From contig OX345642.1 in assembly GCA_947044365.1 (NCBI GenBank), positions 3,967,598 through 4,031,597 on the forward strand: a DNA stretch of 64,000 bases, in the 5' to 3' direction. Below, in pieces: positions 26,101 through 37,304 of this stretch. The position numbers and the translations under genes are program-made. A model generated the notes under the pieces. It searched no databases. It was given only the letters and a program-made list of their open reading frames with translations, and was not told the origin of the DNA. This DNA comes from Petrosia ficiformis (lineage: Eukaryota > Porifera > Demospongiae > Haplosclerida > Petrosiidae). Numbering within the stretch: position 1 is the stretch's first letter; the number at the start of each line of letters is the position of its first letter.

Positions 26101-29100
26101 TATTTGTGTTGTTAAAAGGTTAATAATATTAATTATTGTGGGTGTGGCTGTTATTCCTTTCTTTCAATTTCAAAACATGCAAGAAATGTATATTTTTTTT
26201 GCAAAACACTAAGTCATGTCCTGCAGGTCAGCTAATTATTATAAGGTGTGATTCCTGTTATTTGCAGGTAGTAGCATTATGGCTCTGACTTCATTACTAT
26301 AACAGATAACAGTTTAGAGTTTGCCTTTATAAATCAATTGTTCCCCCTCACCTTAACAAAAATCCCCTGGTATTCTGCTTCATTTACTTCAATAAAATTC
26401 ACTAGCAAGACTCCTTTGCACTTGCAGACCTCTGCTAGTGAATATCGAAATATCTAGATAAAACAACCAGCAAGTTGGGAATTTGCCTGGAAAAAAAGTC
26501 TAATAAACCACACTATACCCATTTATGGCTTATGAGATACATGTATAGAAGTACCCCACTAGGCCATGACTGCTCCTGATTAATAATTAACCTTGTTGTA
26601 AGGTTACTGTACTTCTCTTTTGTATTATTCTGTTAACTAATCAGACATTTTGTAATTTTGCCGGACAAAGAGATGAAATGTCCAGAAAATTGCTGGACAT
26701 TATTTTGAGCACTGCATTAGTAAATTTTATTGTGTGCATATACGTGTGTACATATGTATGTATTCTTTCGTTTAGATTATTAGCAAGTCGTCTACACTCT
26801 CTTCCATCTTGTGTTGTTGCTGAACATGTAATACCCCTTCTTGTGACTCCACTAGTAATGGCTGAACCTCAGGCATCTGAACATCTCTGGCAACATGTCC
26901 TATGTCCTTCATCTTCATCTCATCCTAAATCAGATGTATTTGATCCACATGCCATTAACCCCTTTGTCACTGAGGAACAGTTCAGGTTTGATTAACTGTT
27001 TGTATATCTAGCAAGAAATGTGGATCTGTATAATTATATGACCTATAAGGTATCGTGTTATATATAAACTTAAGGTGGTGGGTCCACCAATTTCTCATGC
27101 ATACAGCTACATGCAAAACAGCATGCAAAAGTCTGTTTGGATAGTATATCCCATCCGTATTTCGGAATAGAGAGCTGCCCATATTTTCCAGTGGTCTAAT
27201 ATATACACTTTAATGGTGAAATGTTTGGGATCTTGTTTTAATGTCTGCTTTATCCACATTTTCCAGGGTCCAGAATAGCAGGTTTGATTGTATAACATAT
27301 TATAAAACATTTCACTCACCACTACAGTACTCTAAAAAGACAGTAGAAAACCATTTGTTTTCCATCATGTTCAAGCACGTAGTCACATACATGTATTCAA
27401 TGGCATATGTACAATATCATGCCTTTTTTTACATTAGATCCAACGTCCTCCCTTTGTTACTGAACATGTTAGAGTGTAGAGAATATCATGTGAGACTTGT
27501 GCTATTGCAGTATCTTCATTCATTCTGTTATCTTTGTTCAAAAGAAGATCTTTGTAATGTTGTATTGCCAGAGGTAAGAAAGGCCTTCTTTAGTTGAAAT
27601 TATGAACAATGTAATTGAACAACATAATTATATTGAGAAAGTATCCCTCTGATTGCTTTGTGGCAGCTAATAACATGTACCTATCAATCATTGCTGATGG
27701 CACTAGTGTGTCTACCTTTCTGTGTACTCTGATACTAAGGTTTCATAAACAATTTCTCTGCTATATTAAACACATTCTTTTCTACTGGTCTATAGCTTGA
27801 GTGCACCACACCTATTAATTGACTGAGGCCCCACGATGTCACTACTTTCTTAACTAAGTATGCGACACATAGTTGCATATATGGCACTAGCATATAAATA
27901 TAATTATAAAGTTCAAACCCTTGGGAAAACAATCATAGGAATGGCCCTACAGGCCATACACACTCTACCAGATAGCTTTAATGCGTTATATACATGTAGG
28001 AGGTAACTAAATTAAGTGTCTAGGTTAAACAATATAGTTATACTCTTCCTAGATAAAACTTTAGTTGACTTCCATTGTTTAATTAAATCCCTTAATATGG
28101 CCTGTAGGGCCATTTCTATAATCGCTTTCCATGAGGGGTGATATATATATATATGTTTGTGTCACTTGTGTGACTATGCGTTGTATACGTTAATGAAGTT
28201 GCGTCATTCCCGGGGGCTCGATCAATTAACCCTTAGAGGACTGATGTCACATATATGTGACATTTCACTCCTACATGGTTTCGCCGTCTGTTCCTTGCTA
28301 CACGAAGCTGTCAAATTGTTTTAATTGGTGTCTGGTACAAGCTGATGAACGTGGCTAAAAAAGTTGATGGTTTTTCGGCTGCCCTTTGGCCTAAATAACA
28401 ATTATTGGTGGAATTTTAAAAAGGGGTGTCCCCCAGGTATTGCGGGGGTTGGAAGGGGGCACAGCCCCCTCGCTGCCGACGAATTTTGGATTTTTTGACC
28501 CCGCCCCTGCGCTTTGGTAGATACCTGAGGCATTTTCCTTTCTGTGAAAACTGAAATCGTGGGTGTAGCTGGTGCCAACATGCAGTGGGGTCATTTTGTT
28601 AGCCCCAGTTCCAGACAAAAGAGGGAGAGCACTGCCTTTGATTTGATCCTACGAAGCACTTGGGGACTTTCGAGTCCCGGTAAGCAAGTTGGTGGAAGTT
28701 GTACTCCATGTCGGAAAAGGAGCCAAGTTTGGGTTAGAGAAAGTGAACGGTGGCCACATTATATGCAGTAGAGTAGCCAGTGTTGGAAATGGGAAGAATT
28801 TTGAAAAACAGGCTCAGTCCTCTAAGGGTTAATGGGCATGGGACGTAAAAGAATGCGCATTTGAGCTACAGACCAGCCAGGAAGCTTCAGAAAGGATGTA
28901 AAACTGCTAATAACTGCTGTATATATAGCAGAGAAACAGTATAGATATTATGCAAGAATCTTTAACAAGTAAGTATGATAAGTTGTTGAGTTTCAGACAC
29001 GAGGAAGTCATCATTTAGAACCTTGAAGAACTACTTCAGTCAGTTCATCAGAGATCTGTGTAGTTAGACTGCAATCAGGCTTACACTTACTTCAGGCCCC

Positions 29101-31101
29101 AGCTTTCGAGTACACAGAAAGGTAGAGACACTAGTGCCATCAGCAATGCTTGATACATAGTCATCACAAAGCAAATATAGGAATACTTTTTTTTCTAAAT
29201 ATATCTTGTTCATTCACTTTCACTTATACTGCATTTTTTTTTAAATATCAAATTCTTCACATAATTATGATATTTCATAGCTTGTTATGTGAAACATGAT
29301 TCAGGTATTATTAGGATTAAAAGATACTCGTGATGATTTAGTGGCAGCCACATTACATGCTTTAGCTGATCTAGTACCTCTTGTAGGTGCTTCTATTGTC
29401 ATGGGAACTGATGGGAAAAGTATTTTCTCTGATACAAGACCAAAGGTATGTATTCCAAGGTTTATCTACTCCATTATGCCTACTATACTTAACGTGTGAC
29501 AGTATAGGTTTTCATAACTGTTATACTGCTTTTCTTGGTTGTAAAATGATTCTTGAGCCTTTAGAGTTAACTTTAAGGCTTTTTAAGCTAATAAAGTTGA
29601 CATTTGAAAATGCAAAAATGGAGCATATGTAAATGGAGTAGGTGAACCCACACATTACATTCTTGTTTAGCTATTTCATTCCAATCCTCAGTATGCTGTC
29701 ATTCCATATATTTCACACAAACAGCCAATTAAAATTGATCTTGTTAATTAAAGCAGAGATTCTATTCCAAATCATACAAGCTTCAAGCAACAGCCCTATA
29801 TAGTTAGTAACAGTCCCTCCTGTTACTAATTCTTTATGATATTTTACTCATGGGAGGTCTGTATGCATAAATAGATGAGTAGTGAATATTATTTCAAGTG
29901 ATAAAATCATTTTGAGATTATTGCATGTTATTTAATTATTGTTTTAATTTTATTACAGATTAGAGGTACATTATCACCTGGAGATATTGCCCGAAAAAAC
30001 ACTTCATTTCGTAATAAGGTATCCCTTCATACCAGAAGCGACTATTTGAAAAAAGAAATAAATCAACAAGGTTAGAACAAGTGATAGTTTGTATTCTCAT
30101 AGACTAGCAGATTCCTGGTATATTAGCCTTATCGTAATGTATACATGTACAAATCTATCTAAAATAGTAGCCTTATCGTAATGTATACATGTACACATCT
30201 ATCTGAAATACATGTAGTAAACAACCAACAAGTTAAACATACCCTACACTGCATAATCTTTGACATAACATGAGACTATCTTCAGTTTCTTGAAAATACT
30301 CTCTTCTTTCATGAACATTTGTTATAAGTATTATCAAGGGCTTGACTGGCTGAAATGGTGGACACTGATCTCTTAACCCCTTGCACATATGCTGTGTGAG
30401 ACGTAGATGTACCCAATTGCTATTTAAAGGAGTCATCCATGGAATTATCTATTACTGTATTGTTTCTCATTACAGATATAAAACTAGAAAAAGATTGTGT
30501 TCATAAACAATCATCATTACAATCTGCAATGGAAGATAAAGGATTACCAACCAATAAATACAGTCCAAGTGTGAGTAACGATGATGAGGAAGATTTGGAA
30601 CAGTTTGAATCTTTTATGGATGAATCTACTACAGACTGGGACAAGTGGGGAGATGAAGAAGAGGAGGAGGATGAAGAGAAGGATGAAGAATTAAAACCAA
30701 CTAAAGTAGACTATCAGAGAGAAGTATCTCTTACAAGCAGTACTGGCAATGTTAATAAAGGAATGAAACTGCAAAAAGGTACTGTTAAACAGTCCAATAC
30801 ACAGTCTGAGTCCAGTACCAGCACAGAGTCAAGTCTGCGAATGAGTCTGAAAGGCAAAGTGAATGAAAGTGATATTAAAAGCTTAGAAGAAAAGGCAGAG
30901 TGGTCTAAAGAACTTGATTTATTTGCTGATATGGCTCCTAGTATCAGCAAAACGGTACGTCATGTTATTGATGATTCAATAAATGATGAACAAAGTGGTA
31001 TTACTAATAACAGTAAACAATCAGTAGATCTTAATTATAAACCAAAAGATGATGAGATTATGGAGGATGGATGGGGATATGATGACTGGAATAATCTATA
31101 G
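11109..31101 (+). CDS. SCYL3: SCYL3/PACE-1-like pseudokinase with HEAT repeats, 12 exons
   Basis: Exons: 11109-11267, 11320-11505, 15232-15348, 17221-17383, 20863-20924, 21025-21068, 25519-25596, 26776-26985, 27438-27573, 29305-29445, 29959-30070, 30476-31101. All junctions are GT-AG, phases agree, and the sum is 2034 nt (677 aa). MGNQS is an N-myristoylation signal, as in vertebrate SCYL3. The kinase-like domain spans about residues 15-250: LRHPNILKFL, then SHNN (119-122) where active kinases have HRD, and GGFE (140-143) in place of DFG, so catalysis is unlikely. HEAT-like repeats cover about 245-435 (SRLHSLPSCVVAEHVIPLLV; HVRLVLLQYL; VLLGLKDTRDDLVAATLHAL). The acidic tail has WDKWGDEEEEEDEEK (from 524), the SCYL3-type ELDLFADMAPSIS, and ends WGYDDWNNL. 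SCYL3 binds ezrin and acts at Golgi/adhesion sites. Intron 1 is 52 bp; others swell to 4.4 kb with transposons. Confidence 0.93.
11506..15231. other. SCYL3 intron 2
   Basis: No coding exon that fits the gene. It contains one hAT MITE (13824-14121) and a copy of the 'cacattcattaattgac...gggatgggtctg' dispersed repeat (about 13030-13160). Otherwise it is AT-rich sequence with no structure I can name. Confidence 0.6.
13824..14121. mobile_element. hAT-type MITE
   Basis: The left end tagtgctggga and right end (complement taaggctggga) match hAT termini. The 8-bp flanks ctagtaat (13816-13823) and ctaataat (14122-14129) agree at 7 of 8 positions, as expected for a hAT target duplication. The interior is dominated by ATTAATCGATTAATC-like self-complementary strings. 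No ORF. Confidence 0.78.
16110..16845. mobile_element. Long-arm foldback MITE, copy 1, with a nested MITE
   Basis: Outer arms at about 16271-16362 and 16708-16840 are inverted copies sharing ggaggctaacataggaccca, with a cgtccctacatctt end. A second copy is at 31700-32150 and a diverged one at 22378-22570. The left arm here has lost the part equivalent to gacgtcaaaaccc. Between the arms a smaller element is nested, with perfect 23-bp inverted ends 16395-16417 and 16627-16649 (attggttagtacagttgcaa...). It lies in SCYL3 intron 3. Confidence 0.78.
18146..19129 (+). pseudogene. HIRAN domain-Ulp1/SENP-like protease fusion, transposon-borne, one nonsense codon
   Basis: From ATG 18146 the frame runs to 19129 (327 residues) interrupted only by TGA at 18611-18613 (codon 156). 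The first half is a HIRAN-type domain (about residues 9-90: VRGYHVYKNIW, GEELPCQREPANLHDRHAIA, VVGHIPRKIS, RRGGSILCRV), a module known to bind DNA ends in HLTF-like proteins. The second half is a C48-family cysteine protease fold: GNHWLVAS (His224), NVYDS (Asp242), KKQHGGNDCGVYAIA (Gln273, Cys279). The His-Asp-Gln-Cys set is complete. Similar HIRAN plus Ulp1-like proteins are, from memory, common in sponge and cnidarian repeat-derived predictions. The gene faces the transposase tail-to-tail inside shared TIRs, so it travels with the transposon. An earlier in-frame GTG at 18119 is not needed as a start. Confidence 0.85.
19275..20544 (-). pseudogene. pogo/Tigger-type DDE_1 transposase, broken
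   Basis: Exon 1 starts at ATG 20544 (MALYRYFKPDSSLPDPKGPL) with donor GTG|gtaaga at about 20440. The next exon (acceptor gttgtag) has a helix-turn-helix stretch RGTYRKISPENQATIAQYAS and stops at TGA after DTDIKES. About sixty residues are apparently deleted before the frame resumes at ENGGPITLSKNWAKSFMYRL. Catalytic residues are visible: NWDQTG (first Asp), FDVFKGQ (second Asp) and LQPMDLSINK (third Asp), a DDD triad of the pogo/jerky/CENP-B group. A third exon begins at about 19808 (GKTSACLPKHKFPDDWHVTF) and has a one-base shift before KLKLSDDHPALEIFDVF. The ORF ends at 19275. With a deletion and a frameshift, this copy cannot make an active enzyme. Confidence 0.85.
21328..21724. mobile_element. 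hAT-type MITE
   Basis: Starts tagggctgaaa and ends ccagcccta. Inner GGATATCCG/GGATATTC/GGGTATCCG strings are inverted between halves. The 8-bp flanks atagttac (21320-21327) and atagttat (21725-21732) agree at 7 of 8. No ORF relates to transposase. Confidence 0.82.
22378..22570. mobile_element. Diverged foldback MITE, copy 3
   Basis: Ends atagggatgctgaaaccaaa and the complement of tttggttttgtcatcctta. It shares the internal string aattaaacaaaccactt with the copies at 16110 and 31700, but the arms are decayed. Confidence 0.5.
23440..23605. repeat. GGATCC-rich short repeat patch
   Basis: About seven GGATCC or near-GGATCC strings (for example taggatccta, aatggatcc, caggatcctatt, aatggatccta, caggatcctga) occur within 160 bp at irregular spacing in both orientations, as the core is palindromic. 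No coding interpretation. Confidence 0.55.
24273..24721. repeat. 30-bp minisatellite, about 15 units
   Basis: Unit consensus gggtgtccttgatgcttgtt followed by ccctaccaaa, 29-30 bp. About every third unit in part of the array carries the variant tgggtccttgctgctt. The unit length keeps reading frames open on both strands, so the low-complexity ORFs here are not genes. Confidence 0.9.
25519..25745. other. SCYL3 exon 7 and adjoining TACATG-type microsatellite
   Basis: The exon (25519-25596) is followed within 45 bp by an imperfect tacatg/tatatg simple repeat (about 25645-25745) that is largely self-complementary. Confidence 0.7.
28150..29180. repeat. Dispersed repeat copy interrupted by a piggyBac MITE
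   Basis: The outer parts resemble 5170-5510 block by block. A nested element (28230-28828) splits it. Its right end (about 29090-29180) matches the complement of 27640-27730. It lies in SCYL3 intron 9. Confidence 0.65.
28230..28828. mobile_element. piggyBac-type MITE (599 bp, TTAA target)
   Basis: Perfect 15-bp terminal inverted repeats cccttagaggactga (28230-28244; complement at 28814-28828) sit between TTAA duplications (28226-28229 and 28829-28832). Just inside the left end is a perfect 20-bp palindrome, atgtcacatatatgtgacat. The interior is unusually GC-rich for the window (28430-28520) and encodes no recognisable transposase. Confidence 0.92.
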
Positions 31102-31699
31102 TTAGTACTCATAATATATAAGTTTTAGAGATTATGTTTCATAATTTCATTGAATTTCTTATGTTGATCATAAATATATTATATGATATCATCTTAAGGT
31201 TCTCGAGACCTCATAATTCCTCACAATTCATAATTCCTGAACTTGGGGATTTGCATTTACAGTAACCCTCCGCTCAATGTATAGGTGGAGTGGAAGGTTA
31301 ATGTAATCGTAATGTCTGTCGGCAAAATTCCAGCAAACCTACGAACATTGCATTGGCACTTTGAAATTTGAAATTTTGACTTTCCATGTCATTGACTGAA
31401 TCATTCTGAAGTTGTTTCCCAAATCACACTTGTGGCAAGGGTTCTGCACTACGAGAAGAGCTGTTGAAATGAATGTGACTCCATACTTGAAATTGAATCA
31501 ATTTTGTATAATATTGTACTGAAACATTATATTACATGGTTGTAAGAATTGTTAATTGAATCAGTCTGTTGTAATTGAATTTAAACATCTAGGAATTCAT
31601 AGTTTGTGAAATCTATATAGTACATCTATCTTCTTGTACATACATCACATCTATCTATGACATGTATGTCTATCTATAAGTAAAAGAGAATGATAATCA

Positions 31700-32150
31700 A
31701 TTCATAAATAATTGACAAAAGACTGACCATTGCTGAAAAAACTTATGATTGTATGATTTCATATGATATATAACTTATAATTACACCAGTATTTCCAAAA
31801 AAATATTCACATCATTCAGAAAAAAAACAATTGAAACAAGAATAATAAAAAACATTTCCAATAATAATGAAAGAAGATGTAGGGACGTCAAAACCCAAAA
31901 AGCAAATGAACAAGGTTGGGAGGCAAACATAGGACCCAAAATTAAACAAACCACTTCCATATAACCCTACATAAGTACAGCTCTTTGTATTTAGCTTTAT
32001 AGCAGTGTAAGTACTTATGTAGGGTTATATGGAAGTGGTTAGTTTAATTTTGGGTCCTATGTTAGCCTCCCAAACTTGTTCACATGCTTTTTGGGTTTTG
32101 ACGTCCCTACATCTTTATTGAAAATGTTGTTTATTATTCTTGTTTATAGT
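31700..32150. mobile_element. Long-arm foldback MITE, copy 2
   Basis: Arms of about 140 bp at 31836-31978 and 32008-32150, with blocks agatgtagggacgtcaaaac, cataggacccaaaattaa and ccacttccatataaccctac, close on a ~30-bp loop. The counterpart of this stretch in unit B (about 37800-37900) lacks it, so it inserted after the duplication or was lost from B. Confidence 0.85.
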
Positions 32151-34082
32151 AATATAGTGCTAGTGTGCTGCATTCATGTTTATAAGGAAATTGTGCTTTA
32201 TGTAATTATGAAGCTCTTTAATTTGTCTCATAACATTTACTTCAGAAAATTTATTCATGGTATTGTAGCCGAAGATTATTTAATAATACATTGAGTTATA
32301 TCTACTATTACATTTGAAATACAACTGTAAAGGATATTCTGTAGTAAATAGAATTGAGTGCCTTTAATTGGTATTTTACTGATTTGTACATGGACTCATC
32401 CATGGATCCACATATTGACTGTTGCAGCTTTGGGATTAGTACAATCCTATACTCCTCTGCCATCACAGATTCCAGTTATCAGATATCTGACTAGATATAA
32501 CCTATTGAAATTCCCACGTCAGTTTTTCTTTGTACCAATCCAAAATAGTTACTTTCATTTTTCTAATTATTGAACCTGTAATTTTCAGTGTTTTTTAATA
32601 ATCAGCGAAACCTATGAATAATTCTTAATTAAAATTTGAGGATTTGTTATTGTATTGAAATCTTTTAATATTCAATGATAACTTCTAAGAAGATTTAGTT
32701 TGTTGCATATACTGAAGCCATCATGATTACAATCTTCCAAGAAATGTCAAATAATTAGCTAAACTGTATAGAGCTATATCTAGCTAGTTATCTATCTTGC
32801 TATCTTTCTGTTTCTGCATCTATACTGAGTTATAAAATAACTATTTAAACTTTTACAATGAAATCACCAACAATTGAGTGGAGCTATAATGTTGCACTAA
32901 ATTAATAATGGTGGTTTAATACAGATTTAATCACTCATTCTTCAACTAAATTCGCTTAAATATTTTAGAAGAACGAAAGACCAATAGTTGAAATATTGCA
33001 AACTTTGCTAAAATGGATGTAAATAAAAGAACTGAATCTCTATGAATTGTTAATCGAATCACTCAGTAAAAAAAAAAATTGCAGTTATATAATTATATTT
33101 TGTCCACAGTGTTTAATGGTTTAATGAACCAGTAGCGATTGTAAGATAATTAGTTGTAAGTTCTAAATATTATAAGTATATCTTGTTCAATAGCCTAGCA
33201 AATTGATTTCTAAAAACTTATAAAATTAATCATTACTTGTACGGAGTTAATTACAAATGCAGGTGATGCTTCAGTTGGGAGATGTGATTGTCAATCTCTA
33301 AATTAAACTATAGTTATATGTAGTAATGTTAAAAATAGAAGTAGCTGTGAAACAGCAACTTGTCACATGATTTAAACAGTGGGAACTGGGCAGACAGTCT
33401 CTGGAATATACATGCATGAGCTTTGTTGCACTGTGGAACTGTGCTCAATAGAAATGCAATTAGTTATTAATATTGAACACTATAATAATTATTACGCACG
33501 CATAATAAAGCAAATACAAAATATAAACAAAAATATTTGAAATTTAAGGAGTTTGTGACGGGAGCAAACTGTCTATTCATAATTGTGGTCATCGATGATT
33601 AATGATGTGTGAATCTAAAAACTACATTTTCCTCTAAATGAACTATATAGTTATTATAATAATTATAGGTAATCATGATTTCAAAATGTTATATATAATA
33701 ATTTCAAAGACATTTTTCAACATAGCATTATATGAAAACTAGCAAATTAAAGACAAATATTCAGTGCCTATTAAAAGATGAACAAAAAATATGCTTAATT
33801 AAAAAGGGGGATGAAAATAATCATAATTATTTAATTTTTTGATGCATATTTGTACTACATAGTCTATTAAATGCTTTGTTGACTTCATTACTCCAACTCA
33901 TTTCTGTATGAAAGAAAAAAAACCAAAAGATGAATAATTCATGGCAGTTAATTTAATTTATTTGCTATTTTAAATTGGCCTGAGGCTGTTTACAAGTAAA
34001 ATAATGGACTGAAAGGTATTGACAATTTGGGATGGTATACAACATAATTATATATTATGGGCAGAAAAACTATACTTACTGT
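32151..34082. other. Non-coding part of unit A
   Basis: No gene seen. It matches 37920-40107 in unit B, apart from unit B's ~730-bp insertion near 38610, and contains copies of the AATTGTTAATTGAATCAG motif. Confidence 0.6.
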
Positions 34083-34580
34083 TTATGGAAATGAAGAAGG
34101 AGCTAATTTCCAGAGATCCAGTATTTTTTCAGAATCAACTGGACACAATTTAGGTTCTCCAGCAAAAGCAGATCCACATAGGGCCAATTGTTTCCTTGTT
34201 TGGGGGCCTGGGCCTGATATTCCAAGGCATATCAGCCGTGCATTATCCCCACTACATAATGCAAATTCCACAAGCCAGTGAGCACCTGAATATGCTAAAC
34301 CAACATCTGAACGTAGACTAACAGATCCATCTTCAACATTCCCAGTAAGGTAGAGATACTGTGGATTTACTGATGTCTGGTCTAGACAGTAGAATGCATA
34401 TATGTGTTCGGATAACTTAATAGGGAGAAACCGAGTACCTTGTGGAGTATTATCCACATGCATGGAAACCTTGCCAGTAGCTGTTGAACCAAGTAGGTAA
34501 GGGGTCTCTACAGGACCAATACCTGTGATATGTAGGTTTGGTATATCCAGTTGAAAATATATCGGTCCTTTGAATTCCAT
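34083..34580 (-). CDS. Beta-trefoil-like protein, copy A
   Basis: Intact 165-residue ORF with ATG at 34578-34580 and TAA at the end, no signal peptide, no membrane segment. Three repeats of a trefoil-like pattern are visible: PYLLGSTATGKVSMHV..GTRFLPIKL (27-56), YLYLTGNVEDGSVSLR..SGAHWLVEF (75-106) and KQLALCGSAFAGEPKL..ILDLWKL (130-159), separated by IYAFYCLD and ARLICLG strands. The G-x-V-x-L/M...G-x-x-W/F rhythm is that of ricin/fascin-type beta-trefoils, often carbohydrate binders; the fold is inferred, the ligand unknown. It lies in unit A on the strand opposite to SCYL3. Copy B is at 40108-40605. No introns needed. I do not recognise a named family. Confidence 0.72.
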   Translation of the reverse strand: MEFKGPIYFQLDIPNLHITGIGPVETPYLLGSTATGKVSMHVDNTPQGTRFLPIKLSEHIYAFYCLDQTSVNPQYLYLTGNVEDGSVSLRSDVGLAYSGAHWLVEFALCSGDNARLICLGISGPGPQTRKQLALCGSAFAGEPKLCPVDSEKILDLWKLAPSSFP

Positions 34581-36079
34581 GGATATTTATAACCAAAACG
34601 TTCTAACTACTGTTGTAGATTTCTGTACTGGATTTAAATTGCTTTGTGCATCTATTCATGTCTGTATGCACTCCTTATATACTTGAGCAAAACATGTATT
34701 TCCATGGCAACAGGAAGTATTGTATAAATATTCAGTTAACTTGTATGGTTGTGGATGACACATTTATCAATGTATCTACGAATAGCATGTAGTTATTATT
34801 GTGGGTGTATACAGTAACTGTAGTATACATGCACATATGAATAAGGTACACTTATAGTGGGTTAACTTAAAATAAAACACAATTAAGAGTATTGCATGTG
34901 ACATAGAGTTGACATTGAAGGACAATTCAAAAGGTGTTGAGATTTACTAAATAGCTCAGTGCAGATTGCTTTTGACCTTTATAGGTACATAAAATGTTAA
35001 ATACACTCTAAATAGTTTCAAAGGTTATATTCTAGATCTACTGAACAGAACTCATTTGAGTTTTATATATAAAGCCCACACAAAACAGACTGAATTGTGA
35101 ATTGGACTATTCTTATTTTATGATTCCTATGATGAAGTAACCAATGAAGTAATAATCTATCTTGGTTATACTCACGTTTTTACAGTTAAATTTTGTCACA
35201 AATTTAAACTTTGAGCAATATTTAAAGTACAACAAAAATAATAACCATAGTAAAATGACGCAAATTGGTTCAACTGAAACCAGTGAAAATTAAAATTCAA
35301 AGAATTGAATCACTATAATGAAATTTGGCTGAACTTGAGGAAATTAAAATTCAAAGAATTGTTAATTGATCAGCTTGTTGTACTGAAAAATGTATTTGTC
35401 TCAAGCTACCTGGTTGTATCCCAGTTGGTCTACTAAATTGTATTTTAGTGTCTTTCTGAAATCTTCATAATTCTGTAGCTAATACATGTAATTATATTTT
35501 CCTCATCTTAAGCTTGTCATTGTTACAAGAACAATTCTAATTTCATATGGAGTACTGGTGGCAACTGAGGTGATTGTCAGGGGACTATAAAGTTTAATTA
35601 AGTTAACAAAGATTGTAATATTTCAGATCTTTAAAACTTAGGCAGAATCAAGTACCTTTTTAATCAGTATATTATATTATCCACATGCATGAACACTATG
35701 TCTGTATTTGTAACTAATATATAAGGGTCTCCACTTACCACATGATGATATGGTCAGGCTATAGTGTGATAGTGTATTGTGACATTGAACTAGTCAGGTT
35801 TATCAGGTAGTTATACCTGAGAAGAGTAAAAAAAAAAACATTTTAAACTGCTCTGATCCTAAAATATATCTTAAGAATTGAAAGTTAAACAACTAAATCA
35901 GTGAATTGAAACCTTTATGAATTATTGTTAAAATTCAAATAACTGTTAAATACTACAGTTTGTCATCTATGGTAACTCAATGATGTCTGAATAGTTCTAA
36001 GAATTGTTAATTGAATCAGTTTATTGAGCTTCAACAAAATTAAACAAACCACTTCAATATAATTATCACTAGCTATATG

Positions 36080-36320
36080 CATAATGTACATGTATGGTAT
36101 TTCATACGTTGGGATGTATTGTATCCAGTTAATGTACATGCACATTTAGGTACTGTACATGTACGTGTATGGTGTGTATTGTATTCAGTTAATTTACATG
36201 TACATTTAGGTACTGTACATGTACACGTATGGTTGGTGGTGTATTGTATCCAGTTTAATGTAAATGGTATTTTTCATGTTGGTGGTGTATTGTAATGTAC
36301 ATGGTATTTTACATGTTGGT
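36080..36320. repeat. ~65-70-bp degenerate tandem repeat
   Basis: Repeated blocks tacatgtacatttaggtact, gttggtggtgtattgta and attgtatccagttaatgta. Unit B keeps only about one and a half units (42400-42500), so the array changed size after duplication. Confidence 0.65.
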
Positions 36321-36807
36321 GGTGAATTATAACCTTAATTAATAAAGCAACTATTAGTACTTGCATGTTCATCCAAATTGGTAAGCAGTCTCAATATAGA
36401 TGGTGTAATAGGGTTTGTTATAGCTGGTCATGATAGAAGATTCACTGGTTTTTGTATAAATCTTTATAACCAAAGAATTATAACTGCCATTATATATATA
36501 ATTATTATCTATACCTTAAAGAGAAATTATACATACTTACATGTAATGAATATAGCAGATATTTGATTCTTTATAACCACATGGCGAATTAATAGTTTTC
36601 ATCATCAACTCCATGGTAAAATGGAAAAATGTGATTGCACAAAACGAATTATTAAAAGTTTTTAGATTATACTAGATATCACTGTTGTTTGTTTAGTGCT
36701 TTATTTATATCTCCTTTCATTAATTTCATTTCTTGTAGTTCTAATTTCTCTTCTATTTGAGAATGTGACTCTTTTGTCAATTGACAATCTTTGTGAGTAG
36801 ATTTTTA

Positions 36808-36885
36808 CTGTAACCGAGTCCTCGGACTCAGTTACTGTAAATCAGATACAGCCCAACTAGAGGTGTTATCAACTGATTTGTTTAT
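36808..36885. repeat. Hairpin, half of a palindromic element (unit A)
   Basis: ttactgtaaccgagtcc and ggactcagttactgtaa pair around a short loop; then comes the arm aaatcagatacagcccaact. The left partner of that arm, present in unit B, is missing here. Confidence 0.65.
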
Positions 36886-37103
36886 GTTGAGTGGGTGTAT
36901 TTGGTCATTAAGAAACCACACTATCTAGTTGCTTAAAATTCATTTTTGTAAGAAAACCACAGGGATATATTCATGATATAACTAAAACCACTGTGATTTA
37001 TAGCACTGGCAGTTCCTTTGATACAACATTATAAAACTATATATGTATGTATGTATGTATGTATAAAATTATTAATTATGCAAGGAATTGTTAATGAATC
37101 AGA

Positions 37104-37304
37104 TGGTCTAAAGAACTTGATTTATTTGCTGATATGGCTCCTAGTATCAGCAAAACAGTACGTCATGTTATTGATGATTCAATAAATGATGAACAAAGTG
37201 GTATTACTAATAACAGTAAACAATCAGTAGATCTTAATTATAAACCAAAAAATGATGAGATTATGGAGGATGGATGTGGATATGATGACTGGAATAATCT
37301 ATAG
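37104..37304 (+). pseudogene. Duplicated 3' end of SCYL3 exon 12
   Basis: 201 bp, same length as 30901-31101, with three nucleotide differences: one silent, one Asp to Asn, and one turning the first Trp of WGYDDW into Cys. It covers SCYL3 residues about 612-677 including FADMAPSIS and the stop codon. It has no splice acceptor or start of its own, though it could serve as an alternative terminal segment if transcripts read through. Confidence 0.9.

Larger units (their letters stand above)
30901..37103. repeat. Tandem duplication, unit A (~6.2 kb)
   Basis: Begins inside SCYL3 exon 12 (tggtctaaagaac) and matches 37104-43270 through the SCYL3 tail, downstream non-coding DNA, the trefoil gene and the palindrome region. 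It contains a foldback MITE (31700-32150) missing from unit B. The join at about 37080-37103 falls in a copy of the AATTGTTAATTGAATCAG motif. Confidence 0.9.
34581..37103. other. Upstream and distal part of unit A
   Basis: No gene I can support. Contains the trefoil gene's 5' flank (very similar to 40606-40890), a tandem repeat at about 36080-36320, a short plus ORF at 36378-36566 whose first 27 codons are shared with unit B (42539) but then diverge, a hairpin at 36808-36842 and a tatg run at 37043-37062. Confidence 0.55.

Noticed and set aside
28391..28771. ORFs inside the piggyBac MITE
   Set aside because: No piggyBac transposase motifs; the GC-rich segment simply lacks stops. A CTPCRKR string is too short to claim a zinc-binding tail.
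34057..34281. Plus-strand ORF opposite the trefoil gene (and 40082-40306)
   Set aside because: Exact shadow of the minus-strand gene; the minus frame is longer, has the repeat pattern and shows codon-level divergence.
36378..36566. ORF shared by the two duplicate units (VIGFVIAGHDRRFTGFC)
   Set aside because: The frame diverges after 27 codons between copies and no splice context or homologue is evident.
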